Under the pieces are notes generated by a model that made no database searches, had not been told where the DNA came from, and saw only the letters and a program-made list of their open reading frames with translations. From Cytophagales bacterium (GTDB taxonomy: Bacteria > Bacteroidota > Bacteroidia > Cytophagales > 172606-1), in contig JAUJMU010000007.1 of NCBI GenBank assembly GCA_030446715.1, positions 1 to 64,000 on the forward strand: DNA of 64,000 nt, written 5' to 3'. Position numbers and translations under genes: made by a program. Below, piece after piece: positions 20,477-28,677 of the stretch; the first letter of the stretch is position 1; each line of letters starts with the position of its first letter.

Positions 20477-20499
20477 TGAATGGGATGAAATCGGATTTG

Positions 20500-20522
20500 T
20501 GGAGTCGGAGGGATTCGAACCG
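20500..20522 (-). other. tRNA 3'-end fragment, probable attachment site
   Basis: The minus strand reads GGTTCGAATCCCTCCGACTC plus C and A: a T-loop (TTCGAAT) followed by a 3' acceptor strand and discriminator A. The sequence 5' of it does not form an anticodon arm or a good T stem, so this is only the 3' part of a tRNA gene. Such fragments are left when a tyrosine recombinase integrates at a tRNA 3' end. It stands between the integrase and the mobilisation genes. Which end of the element it marks cannot be decided from the window. Confidence 0.5.
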
Positions 20523-20769
20523 CTACCCTTTAATACTGAAAACCAATTGATTACTCAATACAATTACTCGTGTTCACCCTATAGTTCACTGGACCAATTT
20601 TGCATATTTTACCTTCATTTCCATCCCTGATTTGGCCCTATTTTGCCGCTGTTCTATACAATCCTTATGGTACGCTATTATGCCATATCAACTGTAAAGC
20701 ATCATTCGAACCTTCATAGATTAGCTGTAGTAGTATTGCGTATTCCTTCTATCCTACTAGTTCTATTTT

Positions 20770-22623
20770 CTAAGCTGGCTTTAGCCTCCCCCTGATAATC
20801 GCCTTCGTCTCCATAACAATCCTTTGAAAATTAAGCTCTGCATCTCCCTCTTCGCTGATGTTCGGAATTGCCCCGCTTCTGTAGTTGTGTTTTGCGAAAT
20901 GTACATTGAAGTTAGGACCCTCCGTTTCCACAGTAGTCCCCATAAACTGCCCTACTTCAAGTTGCATTAACTCCTGAGGGTGAACCAGGCTCCGCTCCTG
21001 GAGAGAATAAGATACGGAAGTACCCTGAGTGCCGGAATATGACCTTCCATCCAGTCCCCAGCTGAAAGACTCCGGTTTGCTGTCCGATCTGCCTTCGCTA
21101 CGCACCAGCTGCTCCTTACGGCCAAACAGCCGGCTCACGTACTCGGCAGTGGGCAGGGAAGCTACCCGGCCGAATAACTGGTTATTTAGGTTGGAAGTAA
21201 TGGCTTCTGATTCATTCTGGCCGTATTCTTTTTTCATCTGCGAAAAGTCCTGGGCCATGTAAATGGTAGCGACTTTGTTGGAACGGGCTGTTGCGGGGAT
21301 CTGGTCCAGTTTGGGAATAAACAGGGTCGGGCCCTCGTCCAGCAGAATGAAGCTGTGCCGCTTTCCCTGTTGGTTCATCTGCTTGGTGGCAACGGCTATA
21401 AGGCAGGCAATAACTGGGGCAAAGGTGTCTGAGAGCGCAGGGCTGCTGCCAATACATAGCACCTTAGGGGAGAGGGGATGATTGATGTCCAGATCAAATT
21501 CATCTCCCGAAAGCACGTAGCATATTTCAGGGCTGTTGATTCTGGCCAGGGCCACCTGGAGGCTGGAAATCATGCCGGCTATCTGACCGGAAGCCTTAAG
21601 ATCAACGGCCGTAACGATGCTGCGGATCATGGAGGCACATTCATAATCTTCTCGGAGTAACTCCAGTAGCGATTCGTGATCTTCTCCCACCAGCAGGTTT
21701 ACTACGTGCGGCAGGGTACAGTAACCGGGATGATGCTTTTTCAGGTACCAGATCGTGGCAGTGAGCAGTGCCTGAGCGGAACGAATCCAGAAGTCAGGTT
21801 TTTGGATGCTTTCAGGGATGAGGTTATTGATAATCGCCAGGGCGTACTCGGAAGCATGGGCGGCAGTTGGAATGTAGCGGGGATTAAGCGGATTCACCCG
21901 GTGGGTCTTTTCCAGGTCTTCAAAATTGACAACCCAGAAACCCACTCCGCTGCTTGCCCTGGCATACTGCTCATAAGCGAAGTTAGTCAGGGTAGGGAAT
22001 TTGAAGTCATAGATGATGCCGCAGTACCCCTTCTGTGCTGCTTGGGCAATGATGGGTTCGGCCACCGAATAGCTCTTGCCTGATCCGGCTCCCCCAACTA
22101 CCAGAACACCCCGAAAAGGACTTACAATGTTGACCCAGCTGCCATCTTTCCCCTTCAGGTGAAAGGAGTACTCGTTTTCCTGCTTTCGCCTGTCGTTGCT
22201 GATGGGACTTTCCCGACCGGATCGGGACCGCAGTCTCTTTCCCAGCGGGTAGCCGCTCAGTACCGTTCCTACGAGGGAGACAGGATAGAACGCCTGATAA
22301 TACGGGTTGCGGTCAATGGTGTAGAGCAGGCAGGCACTTGATGAGTAAAGCAGCAGCCAAAGCCAGAGGGGTAGCCTGGTCTTTGATTTCTCTGAACGCC
22401 TCTCCTCAGCAAGAGTTCGGCCGGCCAAGGCAAAACATAGCGGGTATAAAACAAGAAAAAGAATGCGAAAGAACTTGCCTCCCCTGGTGAAAAACGTAAG
22501 CGCCGAAAGATACCAAAGGGTATGAGCAGGTTCCATCGTCAGGAAGTAATACTCGGCGCCCAGCACAAACAGTAGTCCGCCAGCAATCAGGTAAAGCGTA
22601 GCCGCTTGATTGGTTCCATTCAT
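20770..22623 (-). CDS. mobC: Type IV coupling protein (MobC/VirD4-TraG family)
   Basis: 617 residues. Several membrane helices lie in the first 125 residues (AATLYLIAGGLLFVLGAEYY, ILFLVLYPLCFALAG, LWLWLLLYSSSACLLYTID). Then come Walker A GGAGSGKS at 177-184 and a Walker B region in HSFILLDEGPTLFIPKLDQI, followed by TIYMAQDFSQM. In the known system it docks the relaxase-DNA complex to the transfer channel and supplies ATP-driven pumping. Its position next to the relaxase and mobA genes matches Bacteroides conjugative transposons. The frame is intact. Confidence 0.9.
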   Translation of the reverse strand: MNGTNQAATLYLIAGGLLFVLGAEYYFLTMEPAHTLWYLSALTFFTRGGKFFRILFLVLYPLCFALAGRTLAEERRSEKSKTRLPLWLWLLLYSSSACLLYTIDRNPYYQAFYPVSLVGTVLSGYPLGKRLRSRSGRESPISNDRRKQENEYSFHLKGKDGSWVNIVSPFRGVLVVGGAGSGKSYSVAEPIIAQAAQKGYCGIIYDFKFPTLTNFAYEQYARASSGVGFWVVNFEDLEKTHRVNPLNPRYIPTAAHASEYALAIINNLIPESIQKPDFWIRSAQALLTATIWYLKKHHPGYCTLPHVVNLLVGEDHESLLELLREDYECASMIRSIVTAVDLKASGQIAGMISSLQVALARINSPEICYVLSGDEFDLDINHPLSPKVLCIGSSPALSDTFAPVIACLIAVATKQMNQQGKRHSFILLDEGPTLFIPKLDQIPATARSNKVATIYMAQDFSQMKKEYGQNESEAITSNLNNQLFGRVASLPTAEYVSRLFGRKEQLVRSEGRSDSKPESFSWGLDGRSYSGTQGTSVSYSLQERSLVHPQELMQLEVGQFMGTTVETEGPNFNVHFAKHNYRSGAIPNISEEGDAELNFQRIVMETKAIIRGRLKPA

Positions 22624-22657
22624 AAATTAGCAGGGTCTATCAAGTTTTAGTATTGGG

Positions 22658-23871
22658 TTAAGTTTGAGGCTCCATCCCCCGGCTTTGTCCCCTTCGCTTC
22701 TTTTGCCGGGGAAATGCCTCCCAGGAAGTGTCAATACCATGAACCGTTGCCGTGCTGGCAATGGACCGCATCAGATCGCTGAAGACGCTCAGTGAGCGGC
22801 TCAAGCTACCAGTATCCGGACTCCGCATCTCCTGGGCAGAGACTTTGTCAATAGAGTGACCTCTTCCTGCTTTAGCCTCAACCCCTCCGCTTACCCCCTT
22901 ACCTGCTTGCAAGTCTTCCGGGAGCCGGCTTGTGAGCGGTACAAGTGCTGGTTTCCCTCTCTGAGCCGGCTCGTGCATTACCACACGCTGCTTTTTGGTG
23001 ACCGGCTGAAGCCTTTAGCATGGCGTACGGGTCGGGGGCTGAAGGCCTTTTGACAGTGCGTTTTCCAGTACCGACAGGTTACGGTAGAACTTCCAGTTAA
23101 ACTGCCTTTCCCTGGCCAGACCTGCCACCCGATCCACATTGAGATATGACGGGTCTAGGCCTCGAGTCCGGATGAATTTCTCCAGCCGCTGCCTCAACTC
23201 TGCTTGTTCCTTCTGGTCCTCTTTGGCAAAGTATGTCTGCTTTCCATAGGAGAACATGCGGGTAAAATCCCGTGCGTTTTGCTGCTGCCAGTCCTGAACG
23301 GAAAAAGTCTCTTTGCTGCTTGTAGGGGAAAGGAGAATTGCCGGCTGCAATCAAGGCGCGCCACGATTACGTGCACGTGGGTCTGCTCCCCCGCTTTCCG
23401 CTGCCCTCCCCTGGCAAGCCCTTCCTGAACGGCCTGGTCGTTTCCTTTATGCACCCGCCCGTGGTGAAAAGTGGCAAACCAGACGAGCTCCTCCCCCTTG
23501 GGTGTTTTTCCATCCGGCAGCTTAAAACCTTCCGCGTAATTCTCCATGACCCTTCGCGTGTAGTGCTGCAACCGCTCCGAGCCGCTCCCGCCGGAACCAC
23601 TGCCGTTCTCAGGTGCCGCAACTCCGCTTCGGAGGGCTGATGACCAGGAATAAAACTTGGCGGCCGTGGCCCGTACGCCCTTCGCGTGCCCGTCAATGCT
23701 GGCGGCTACCTCCCCGGCTGGAACGTTGGTCCGGGACTGGTTGAAATACAAGGCGCGCTCCCCGGACCCTTTTGCTTCGTGGTCCAGGTATTTGAGCAGT
23801 TTGGAGCAGCTCCCTTTGTTGTGGTAGACTGCCCGGCCGCTCGTGAACGGCTTTAAGATTTTGGTGATCAT
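22658..23871 (-). pseudogene. mobB: Relaxase (MobB/BmgA-like, relaxase/mobilisation nuclease domain), frameshifted
   Basis: The start at 23871 gives MITKILKPFTSGRAVYHNKG, the usual relaxase N-terminus. The histidine triad region follows (EELVWFATFHHGRVHKGNDQ, GEQTHVHVIVARLD). Near 23,347 the frame changes to SPTSSKETFSVQDWQQQNAR, then FTRMFSYGKQT and RTRGLDPSYLNVDRV. It stops at 23,015 after LSKGLQP. A third frame continues (QPVTKKQRVVMHEPAQRGKP) with a hydrophilic C-terminus to 22658. The second break is flanked by two near-identical 13-14 base repeats (AAAGGCTTCAGCC). The normal role is to nick oriT and pilot the strand into the recipient. Confidence 0.8.
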
Positions 23872-23907
23872 GGTGAAAAAAGACAAATGGTTATCGCAGA
23901 AGTCCCT

Positions 23908-24451
23908 TTAAAAACGCTCCTTCAGGCGCTGCTCGAACTGCGCCATCTCTGACTCAAACCGCTGCTTGTTTTGTGCTGCTACTTCTTTCACCAATCCTTC
24001 CTCCTGGCCGGAGAGGTAATACAAAGTCGTCAGGCTGATGTCCTGAATGGTTTTGATCTTGAACAGCAGTTGGTGGAGTTGGGCAAAATACCCGCTCAGC
24101 CCTTCCACTGCTCCGGCTACCGCTGCAGCCGCTCATGCAGGGCGTGTACTTCCTGCAGGAGGGGGACGAATACTGCGCTTCCTGAGTTTTGAGCACGCCC
24201 ACCACCTGGTTGCGGAGCCGGTGTACTTCTTTGGGTACGTCCTCCACTCGGTTGGCTGTCACAGGGTTTAGCTTGTATCGAATGAAGTACCAAAGGGCAT
24301 TTTCGGTGAAGTCTTTCAGGGATACATCCAGCGTACCGGCATACGTTTTGGCCTGGTCCCTGAGGCCCGTACTGATTCTTAAAGTAGTGGTGGCTTCTTC
24401 CGTCGCAAAGGCGGCTACCGGAGTGCTAAGCGCAGGTCGGATAAGAGGCAT
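23908..24451 (-). pseudogene. mobA: MobA-like relaxosome accessory protein, frameshifted
   Basis: The start at 24451 gives MPLIRPALSTPVAAFATEEA, then a ribbon-helix-helix-like region (TTTLRISTGLRDQAKTYAGT, LKDFTENALWYFIRY) and VPKEVHRLRNQVVGVLKTQE. The frame then breaks at least twice near 24,110-24,180 before the C-terminal helices (FAQLHQLLFKIKTIQDISLT and FESEMAQFEQRLKERF). Small DNA-binding proteins of this kind sit just 5' of mobB in Bacteroides elements and bind oriT. The likely oriT region is directly upstream. Confidence 0.65.
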
Positions 24452-24459
24452 AATGAGAA

Positions 24460-24604
24460 GTAGATTGCCCCAAAATCTACAAAGGAGCATTGAAAGTCAG
24501 CACGTTACCCGTCCGAATCTACTCCTTATGGTACTAAATGGCTCAAAATGAAGTATTTTGAGAATCTACTGTCACTCCTTCTTGCTACGTTTTACTACGT
24601 TTTA
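24460..24604. promoter_or_regulatory. oriT: Repeat-rich region upstream of mobA, candidate oriT
   Basis: Between mobA and the XRE gene are: an inverted repeat GTAGATT/AATCTAC (24460-24480); two direct copies of GAATCTACT (24515-24523 and 24562-24570); a perfect hairpin TCAAAAT-GAAGT-ATTTTGA (24543-24561) touching the second copy; and a tandem pair of CTACGTTTTA (24585-24604). Iterons plus hairpins just upstream of a mob operon are what an origin of transfer looks like. The nic site cannot be placed. The rest of the gap to 24742 shows nothing recognisable. Confidence 0.5.
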
Positions 24605-24742
24605 GGGCGGAAAATCGAGGGTTTTTTTTATGGGGCACGGGGTTGTCCAATGGCAGGGTAAGGTCTGATTTTAAAACACACTTTTGAGGCATAAACTCTC
24701 GGCCTTGCCGCTAAAAATACAGGCATCATATCCCCATTTTGC

Positions 24743-25132
24743 CTACCGGTTCAGCGCCTTTTCCAGCAGTTCAATTATTTTGTCCTTATCGGCCAGCCGT
24801 TTCTCTTTCTCCTCTAGTTGCGCTTGCTTCCCCCTGAGCTCCACTTGCAGCAATTCGATGCCCGGCTCGCTTACCACGGTAGGGGCAGGCGACTGATAAG
24901 CTACCGTTTGGGATTTGAACATTTCCGGATCGTCCCTGAGCAGCCAGTCCAGGTTCACGTCCGTAAACGTTCGGGCAATGGCTTCAATGATCTCCCAGCC
25001 CGGTTTGGATCTTCCGCTGGCAATGCTGTAGAAGTTATCGGCCCGCTCATAGCCCAGGGCTTTGGCAAACTGGGGAATGGACAGGTCTTTGGCTTTGGCC
25101 AGGGCTTTGATTTTCTCACCTACAGGTACCAT
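24743..25132 (-). CDS. XRE-family helix-turn-helix regulator with C-terminal coiled coil
   Basis: 129 residues. The N-terminal helix-turn-helix covers about residues 5-65 (GEKIKALAKAKDLSIPQFAK, ALGYERADNFYSIASGRSKP, with DVNLDWLLRDD closing the domain in the usual XRE way). The last 35 residues form a heptad-rich helix (LLQVELRGKQAQLEEKEKRL), probably for dimerisation. It resembles phage- or element-type repressors. Two inverted repeats immediately upstream are candidate operators for autoregulation. Confidence 0.85.
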   Translation of the reverse strand: MVPVGEKIKALAKAKDLSIPQFAKALGYERADNFYSIASGRSKPGWEIIEAIARTFTDVNLDWLLRDDPEMFKSQTVAYQSPAPTVVSEPGIELLQVELRGKQAQLEEKEKRLADKDKIIELLEKALNR

Positions 25133-25174
25133 GCACGGGAGGGTGTATACGGAAATATTACAGTTTAATAAATT

Positions 25175-25237
25175 TTGACATCATTCTCGTACGTCAATTT
25201 TACAAATTAATATTCAATGGTGCAGTATGATACCATT
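25175..25237 (-). promoter_or_regulatory. Candidate operators of the XRE regulator
   Basis: Two spaced inverted repeats lie in the 190-base gap upstream of the regulator: TTGAC-13-GTCAA (25175-25197) and AATGGT-10-ACCATT (25216-25237, perfect arms). Position and symmetry suggest binding by the dimeric regulator. No experimental basis. Confidence 0.35.
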
Positions 25238-25245
25238 CGAATACG

Positions 25246-25294
25246 GAAAAACCCCACCGGCTGCGACTTTTCGTGACGCTATACCTGGTGGGGT
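25246..25294 (-). terminator. Rho-independent terminator after the zinc-finger membrane gene
   Basis: On the minus strand ACCCCACC pairs perfectly with GGTGGGGT and is followed by a T run (GTTTTTCC). It lies 27 bases past the stop codon of the gene at 25321-25893. Confidence 0.7.
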
Positions 25295-25320
25295 CTCTCT
25301 CTTTCCGGCCCAGTCCTCTC

Positions 25321-25893
25321 CTACCGCCCCGCCTCGAACAGGGGCAATACCTTTGCGGGTTCTTTCTCCTCGGCCGGCTTCTTTTTCTGACGCGCATGGC
25401 CGCTCAGGTGCCCCCGTAGCTGTTGCTCAGTCGGGTAACTTTTGCCGCATTCGGGACAAGCGTAATGCTCAGGCACCTCCACTGTTTCCTCCCCGGTTTC
25501 GAGCTTCTCTGCGAACAGGTCCGAGAAGTACCACACCGAGCCCGAGAGCATGGCACTGATCAACGTCGAGGCCACTAGTGATTCTACTGAATTGTTCCAG
25601 TGCTGGTAATAGAGCAGATTGCCGGCAAACGAGGCCAGGGCGTAGAGCTGAGCCGCCCGCTTCTTGCCGTTGAGGATAAACATCAGGATGGCTGCTTCAA
25701 TGGCCGAAGCACACAGGAAAGCGTGCAGCCAGTTGAAGCCGGTAAACTGCCAGCCGCCCACGTCAAAAGACAGGTTCATGCGGCTTACCGCTTTGAACAG
25801 CCAGGCCGTGTGCAGGATCTGGGAAACAAGGACGCACAATATGGCCGTAAAGATGAAGGATTCCGAACGCAGGAACCGGATGATATTTCTCAT
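25321..25893 (-). CDS. Membrane protein with C-terminal C2H2 zinc-finger motif
   Basis: 190 residues, not a family I can name. About four membrane helices lie between residues 12 and 125 (FIFTAILCVLVSQILHTAWL, FNWLHAFLCASAIEAAILMF, LYALASFAGNLLYYQ, LVASTLISAMLSGSVWYF). An acidic linker (EKLETGEETVEVPEHY) leads to a canonical C2H2 finger, CPECGKSYPTEQQLRGHLSG plus H (Cys146, Cys149, His162, His166; spacing 2-12-3), and a basic tail. The finger would face the cytoplasm if helices are even in number. It is last in a leftward group with the genes to 27590. A role in tethering DNA or protein at the membrane is speculation. Confidence 0.75.
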   Translation of the reverse strand: MRNIIRFLRSESFIFTAILCVLVSQILHTAWLFKAVSRMNLSFDVGGWQFTGFNWLHAFLCASAIEAAILMFILNGKKRAAQLYALASFAGNLLYYQHWNNSVESLVASTLISAMLSGSVWYFSDLFAEKLETGEETVEVPEHYACPECGKSYPTEQQLRGHLSGHARQKKKPAEEKEPAKVLPLFEAGR

Positions 25894-25946
25894 GAAGATG
25901 GTAAGGATTGATGCCCGAAAGTGGGCGAAATGGGAAGCCGTTATAT

Positions 25947-26252
25947 CTACGGCAGGTAACTGATGATTGCCACGTCGGGCTGTCGGGCGGGCCGCTGCAA
26001 AGGGTACACGTGGATGTGTTCCCCTTCCAGGCGGCCCCCGAAGAGCGGAACGCCACTCTCGGAAAGCAGCCCGTTGAGGGATTGCAACAGGCTCTTGAGG
26101 GAGTCAAACTTAGAGGAAGTGCTCATCTCGTTGATCAGGTTTACGGCCGCTACATGGGCATGGAGCCGCTGGCAAACCGAAACCTCCTCTTTGGCAAGCG
26201 GCTCGGGCTTTACGTGCAGTTGGTAGCGGGCTACGGGTTTCTCAGGTTCCAT
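25947..26252 (-). CDS. Hypothetical protein of the nuclease cassette
   Basis: 101 residues, soluble, no family recognised. It begins MEPEKPVARYQLHVKPEPLA, has a helical centre (SSKFDSLKSLLQSLNGLLSE) and ends with EGEHIHVYPLQRP. The start codon overlaps the 3' end of the upstream nuclease-like gene by 22 bases, which indicates translational coupling and a shared job. Confidence 0.6.
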   Translation of the reverse strand: MEPEKPVARYQLHVKPEPLAKEEVSVCQRLHAHVAAVNLINEMSTSSKFDSLKSLLQSLNGLLSESGVPLFGGRLEGEHIHVYPLQRPARQPDVAIISYLP

Positions 26253-26869
26253 ATCTGGTCAAACAGGTTTAGTTGTCCGATCTTGAGCAGGATAAAACGA
26301 TACCTGGCCCGGCCCCACTCAGCAAAGCTGCTCCGGGCGGTGGTCTCCAGCACGAACACTTTCTGCACTTTCTTGGAAATGCCGATCAGCACCATCTTGC
26401 GGGCGGCTACGCTGTCGGCGTAGAAGGCCAGTTGCCGGTCGTATTCGAACCGGAGGGCGTTCCCTTCGAACTCGGCCTGGGTGCGGGCATTGGTGGTTTT
26501 TAGATCAATCACCGTGTCCGTGCCCAGCACGTCGAGTTTGCTTTTGCAGGCTATCCCGGTATAAAATTCCGTCCAGTACACTTCGTGCTCCCGTTTGCCT
26601 TCCAGCAGCCGCGCACAGCAGGGGTACTGGTGCAGGGAACGGATGCATTTTTGGAGCAAGACAGAATCCACGTCCGGGTAGCGGCTCAGGTCGAATCTGT
26701 GGGCTTCCAGTACCGCCTCGTGCAGGGCCTGCCCGAAACGAAGGGCGGCCCTCGGCTTGTAGTGCGGCGTTCCCATGATCAGGTGCCGGGCAAGGTCCAG
26801 GTCGCTGTTGGAGATGCGCTTGACCGAGTAGTAAGACGACTCTTCCGGCGCAGAAATGAGGGTTTGCAT
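26231..26869 (-). CDS. PD-(D/E)XK nuclease-superfamily protein (RecE/YqaJ-like exonuclease)
   Basis: 212 residues from the ATG at 26869; a longer open frame to 27082 has no good start context. Landmarks are SVKRISNSDLDLARH, RAALRFGQALHEAVLEAHRF (the conserved G-x-A-x-H helix of these exonucleases), CKSKLDVLGTDTVIDLKTTN (Asp ... Asp-Leu-Lys catalytic core) and FEYDRQLAFYADSV (Q-x3-Y helix). This is the layout of PDDEXK exonucleases of the phage RecE/DUF3799 type. It sits between an unknown abundant-cargo protein (26952-27590) and the overlapping small gene, and probably belongs to an element-borne recombination or DNA-processing set. Confidence 0.75.
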   Translation of the reverse strand: MQTLISAPEESSYYSVKRISNSDLDLARHLIMGTPHYKPRAALRFGQALHEAVLEAHRFDLSRYPDVDSVLLQKCIRSLHQYPCCARLLEGKREHEVYWTEFYTGIACKSKLDVLGTDTVIDLKTTNARTQAEFEGNALRFEYDRQLAFYADSVAARKMVLIGISKKVQKVFVLETTARSSFAEWGRARYRFILLKIGQLNLFDQIWNLRNP

Positions 26870-26951
26870 AGGAAAAAAAGGGATGAAGTACGGCGGGGAA
26901 AATAGTGGTGAGAAAGGAGAGCAGGCACCCACCTGCTCCCCTCCTTTTCCG

Positions 26952-27590
26952 TTAAGCGGCGGCTTCTCCGGGTTCGCTGCCCGGCACCAGGGCGGGCAGG
27001 TGGTAGTGGTGGTACGCCTCGAGGAGGCAGGTATCCGAAAGCGTTTCGACGCGGAAGATTTTGTGGCTTGCGGCAAAGTCATGCAGGCCTTTCACCGTTT
27101 CCGGACCCGCTACTTCGTCCACCTCAAACCCGGCAATGTGGTAGATGATGGCGGGCTTCTGCTTCTCGTTCTTCTTGGCCACGAACCGGGCCGTAATCTT
27201 CACGTCCGAGAGGGTCACGTCTTCGTAGAACAGGTCCCGGGCCAGCTTCTCCAGGTTGTCGCGGCTGTAGCCGTGGAACAGGATGGCAGACACGCAATTC
27301 TTCTCGTCCACGAAGAAGAGTTCCACCCACTTCTTGCGGCCCATTTGCAGAATGTCGTCCTCGAAGAACCGCCAAGCCATGGGAATGAACGAAAGGCTGT
27401 CTCGGGTGGGATTACCCCCGTTGACGTTGAAGTTACCGGCTTTGGCATCGGCCCGGTACTGCCTGGGCTGGCCTTCCAGGTAGCGAAATTTGCCCGTAAC
27501 GGCCAGAGGGTTACCGCCGGCAATGGCGGGCAGTGCAGGAGTTGCCTCGGTTGCTGCTCCATTGGATGAGACTTGGGTTTGGGTAGTCAT
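26952..27590 (-). CDS. Hypothetical protein, candidate DNA-binding partner of the nuclease
   Basis: 212 residues from the ATG at 27590, preceded by a purine-poor AT-rich leader; a start at 27629 is less likely. It has a disordered start (TQTQVSSNGAATEATPALPA), a compact middle (SFIPMAWRFFEDDILQMGRK, WVELFFVDEKNCVSAILFHG) and KITARFVAKKNEKQKPAIIY, and ends in an Ala/Gly/Pro tail. No family is recognised. Its position first in the operon before a RecE-like nuclease makes a single-strand-annealing or binding role conceivable, but nothing in the sequence proves it. A copy of the GAGTAGTA box lies 126 bases upstream. Confidence 0.6.
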   Translation of the reverse strand: MTTQTQVSSNGAATEATPALPAIAGGNPLAVTGKFRYLEGQPRQYRADAKAGNFNVNGGNPTRDSLSFIPMAWRFFEDDILQMGRKKWVELFFVDEKNCVSAILFHGYSRDNLEKLARDLFYEDVTLSDVKITARFVAKKNEKQKPAIIYHIAGFEVDEVAGPETVKGLHDFAASHKIFRVETLSDTCLLEAYHHYHLPALVPGSEPGEAAA

Positions 27591-28179
27591 GGTTATAAAA
27601 GGTTTGGTGAATTTTCGAAGGGAGAGCAACCAATGTGTAAAATACTAGTAATCACCTGACATTTAGAATGGCCATTATATTGTTCAATATGGCACTAAAC
27701 GTATTTAATTAGGCTTACTACTCGTTATTGCTTAGATAAATATACGAATATATTACATAATATCAAAGCCTTAAGGCAGAAAATTACGTCCAAAATGGTA
27801 AATATTTTACAATTTCGCCAACGTATATGTAGGATTTAAGTATTGCGTTATACAACGATAGAAAGGGGAAGGTGCGGAGTACACTGTCGGGCAAAAAGGC
27901 GGAGTAAGGAGGGAGTACAGTTGGACGGAGCCTTTTTGAGCGCACTGGCCGGGAGCGGTGTAAGCAGCACCTGTGCGGTGGACGCGGGATAGGATGTGTC
28001 CCGGAAAGAGAAGAGCCGGTAGGGGAACGGCATTCCGGGAACATAGGCCACAAAGAGCGCGAAATCGGGAAGGCGGGGTCCGGGATCGCCCGGTACAAAG
28101 AATCATTTATTCCATTTACAGGCCTCCGCCCTACCATCGGCGGGGGGCCGGCGGCTTGCGGAACGGGAGGCTATCCCCT
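27591..28179. other. Non-coding stretch between the nuclease operon and radC
   Basis: 589 bases without a convincing gene. The part to about 27,800 is AT-rich and contains TAACGAGTAGTA on the minus strand (27716-27727), resembling the box of the glycan locus; it is probably the promoter region of the leftward operon. The part from 27,860 is GC-rich. Minus-strand frames of up to 117 codons there have odd composition and no recognisable motif. Confidence 0.4.
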
Positions 28180-28677
28180 TTACAGGGTGCCTTCGTCGGC
28201 CATCGAGTAGTAGCCCTCGGTTGAGAGGATCAGATGGTCGAGGATGGGCAGTTCGAGCCACTGACCGGCTTGCTTGAGCTTGCGGGTCAGGTCCATGTCT
28301 GCGTGGCTGGGCGTGAGGTTGCCACTCGGATGGTTGTGCGCTAAGATTATGGCACAGGCACGACATTTAAGGGCGGTAACGAAGATGAGCCTGGGATCGG
28401 CTACCGTGCCGGCAACGCCCCCGGTGGAGATGAGCGTGGAGCCCATGACCCGGTTGCTCCGGTCGAGCATCAGGATGCGGAACTGTTCCAGCAGGCAGAT
28501 TTTGCTCTGGTCCCAGCTCTCCAGCAGGATGCGGTAAGCTGATTCGGAGCAGGTAACTCTTGGACGTTGAGCGGCAGGGACCCGGTTGCGGTACACCAAT
28601 TCGATTTCGGCGATGGTGGAAGCGGTTTTGCGTTTCATGGCAGTAAGTTGTTTAGGTGAAACATTCTTTTTTGCCAT
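28180..28677 (-). CDS. radC: RadC-family JAB/MPN domain protein
   Basis: 165 residues from the ATG at 28677 (another start two codons upstream is possible). The JAB/MPN metal-binding motif is complete: LAHNHPSGNLTPSHADMDLT (E/H-x-H-x10-D pattern) followed by LDHLILSTEGYYSMADEGTL. The chromosomal RadC N-terminal HhH region is missing, as is usual for the short RadC copies on mobile elements. Despite the name, a repair function is not established; a role in element DNA processing is likelier. Confidence 0.85.
   Translation of the reverse strand: MAKKNVSPKQLTAMKRKTASTIAEIELVYRNRVPAAQRPRVTCSESAYRILLESWDQSKICLLEQFRILMLDRSNRVMGSTLISTGGVAGTVADPRLIFVTALKCRACAIILAHNHPSGNLTPSHADMDLTRKLKQAGQWLELPILDHLILSTEGYYSMADEGTL

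Noticed and set aside
20530-20769. Possible complete tRNA gene upstream of the 3' fragment
   Set aside because: No anticodon arm, D arm or matching 5' acceptor strand could be found on the minus strand.
24585-24604. Possible CRISPR-like repeat
   Set aside because: Only two adjacent 10-base copies without spacers; treated as part of the oriT-like region. No CRISPR array is visible anywhere in the window.
27784-28137. 117-codon - strand frame between the nuclease operon and radC
   Set aside because: It is Pro/Arg/Ser-rich, has competing frames in the same place, and shows no ribosome-binding context or motif; described as non-coding instead.
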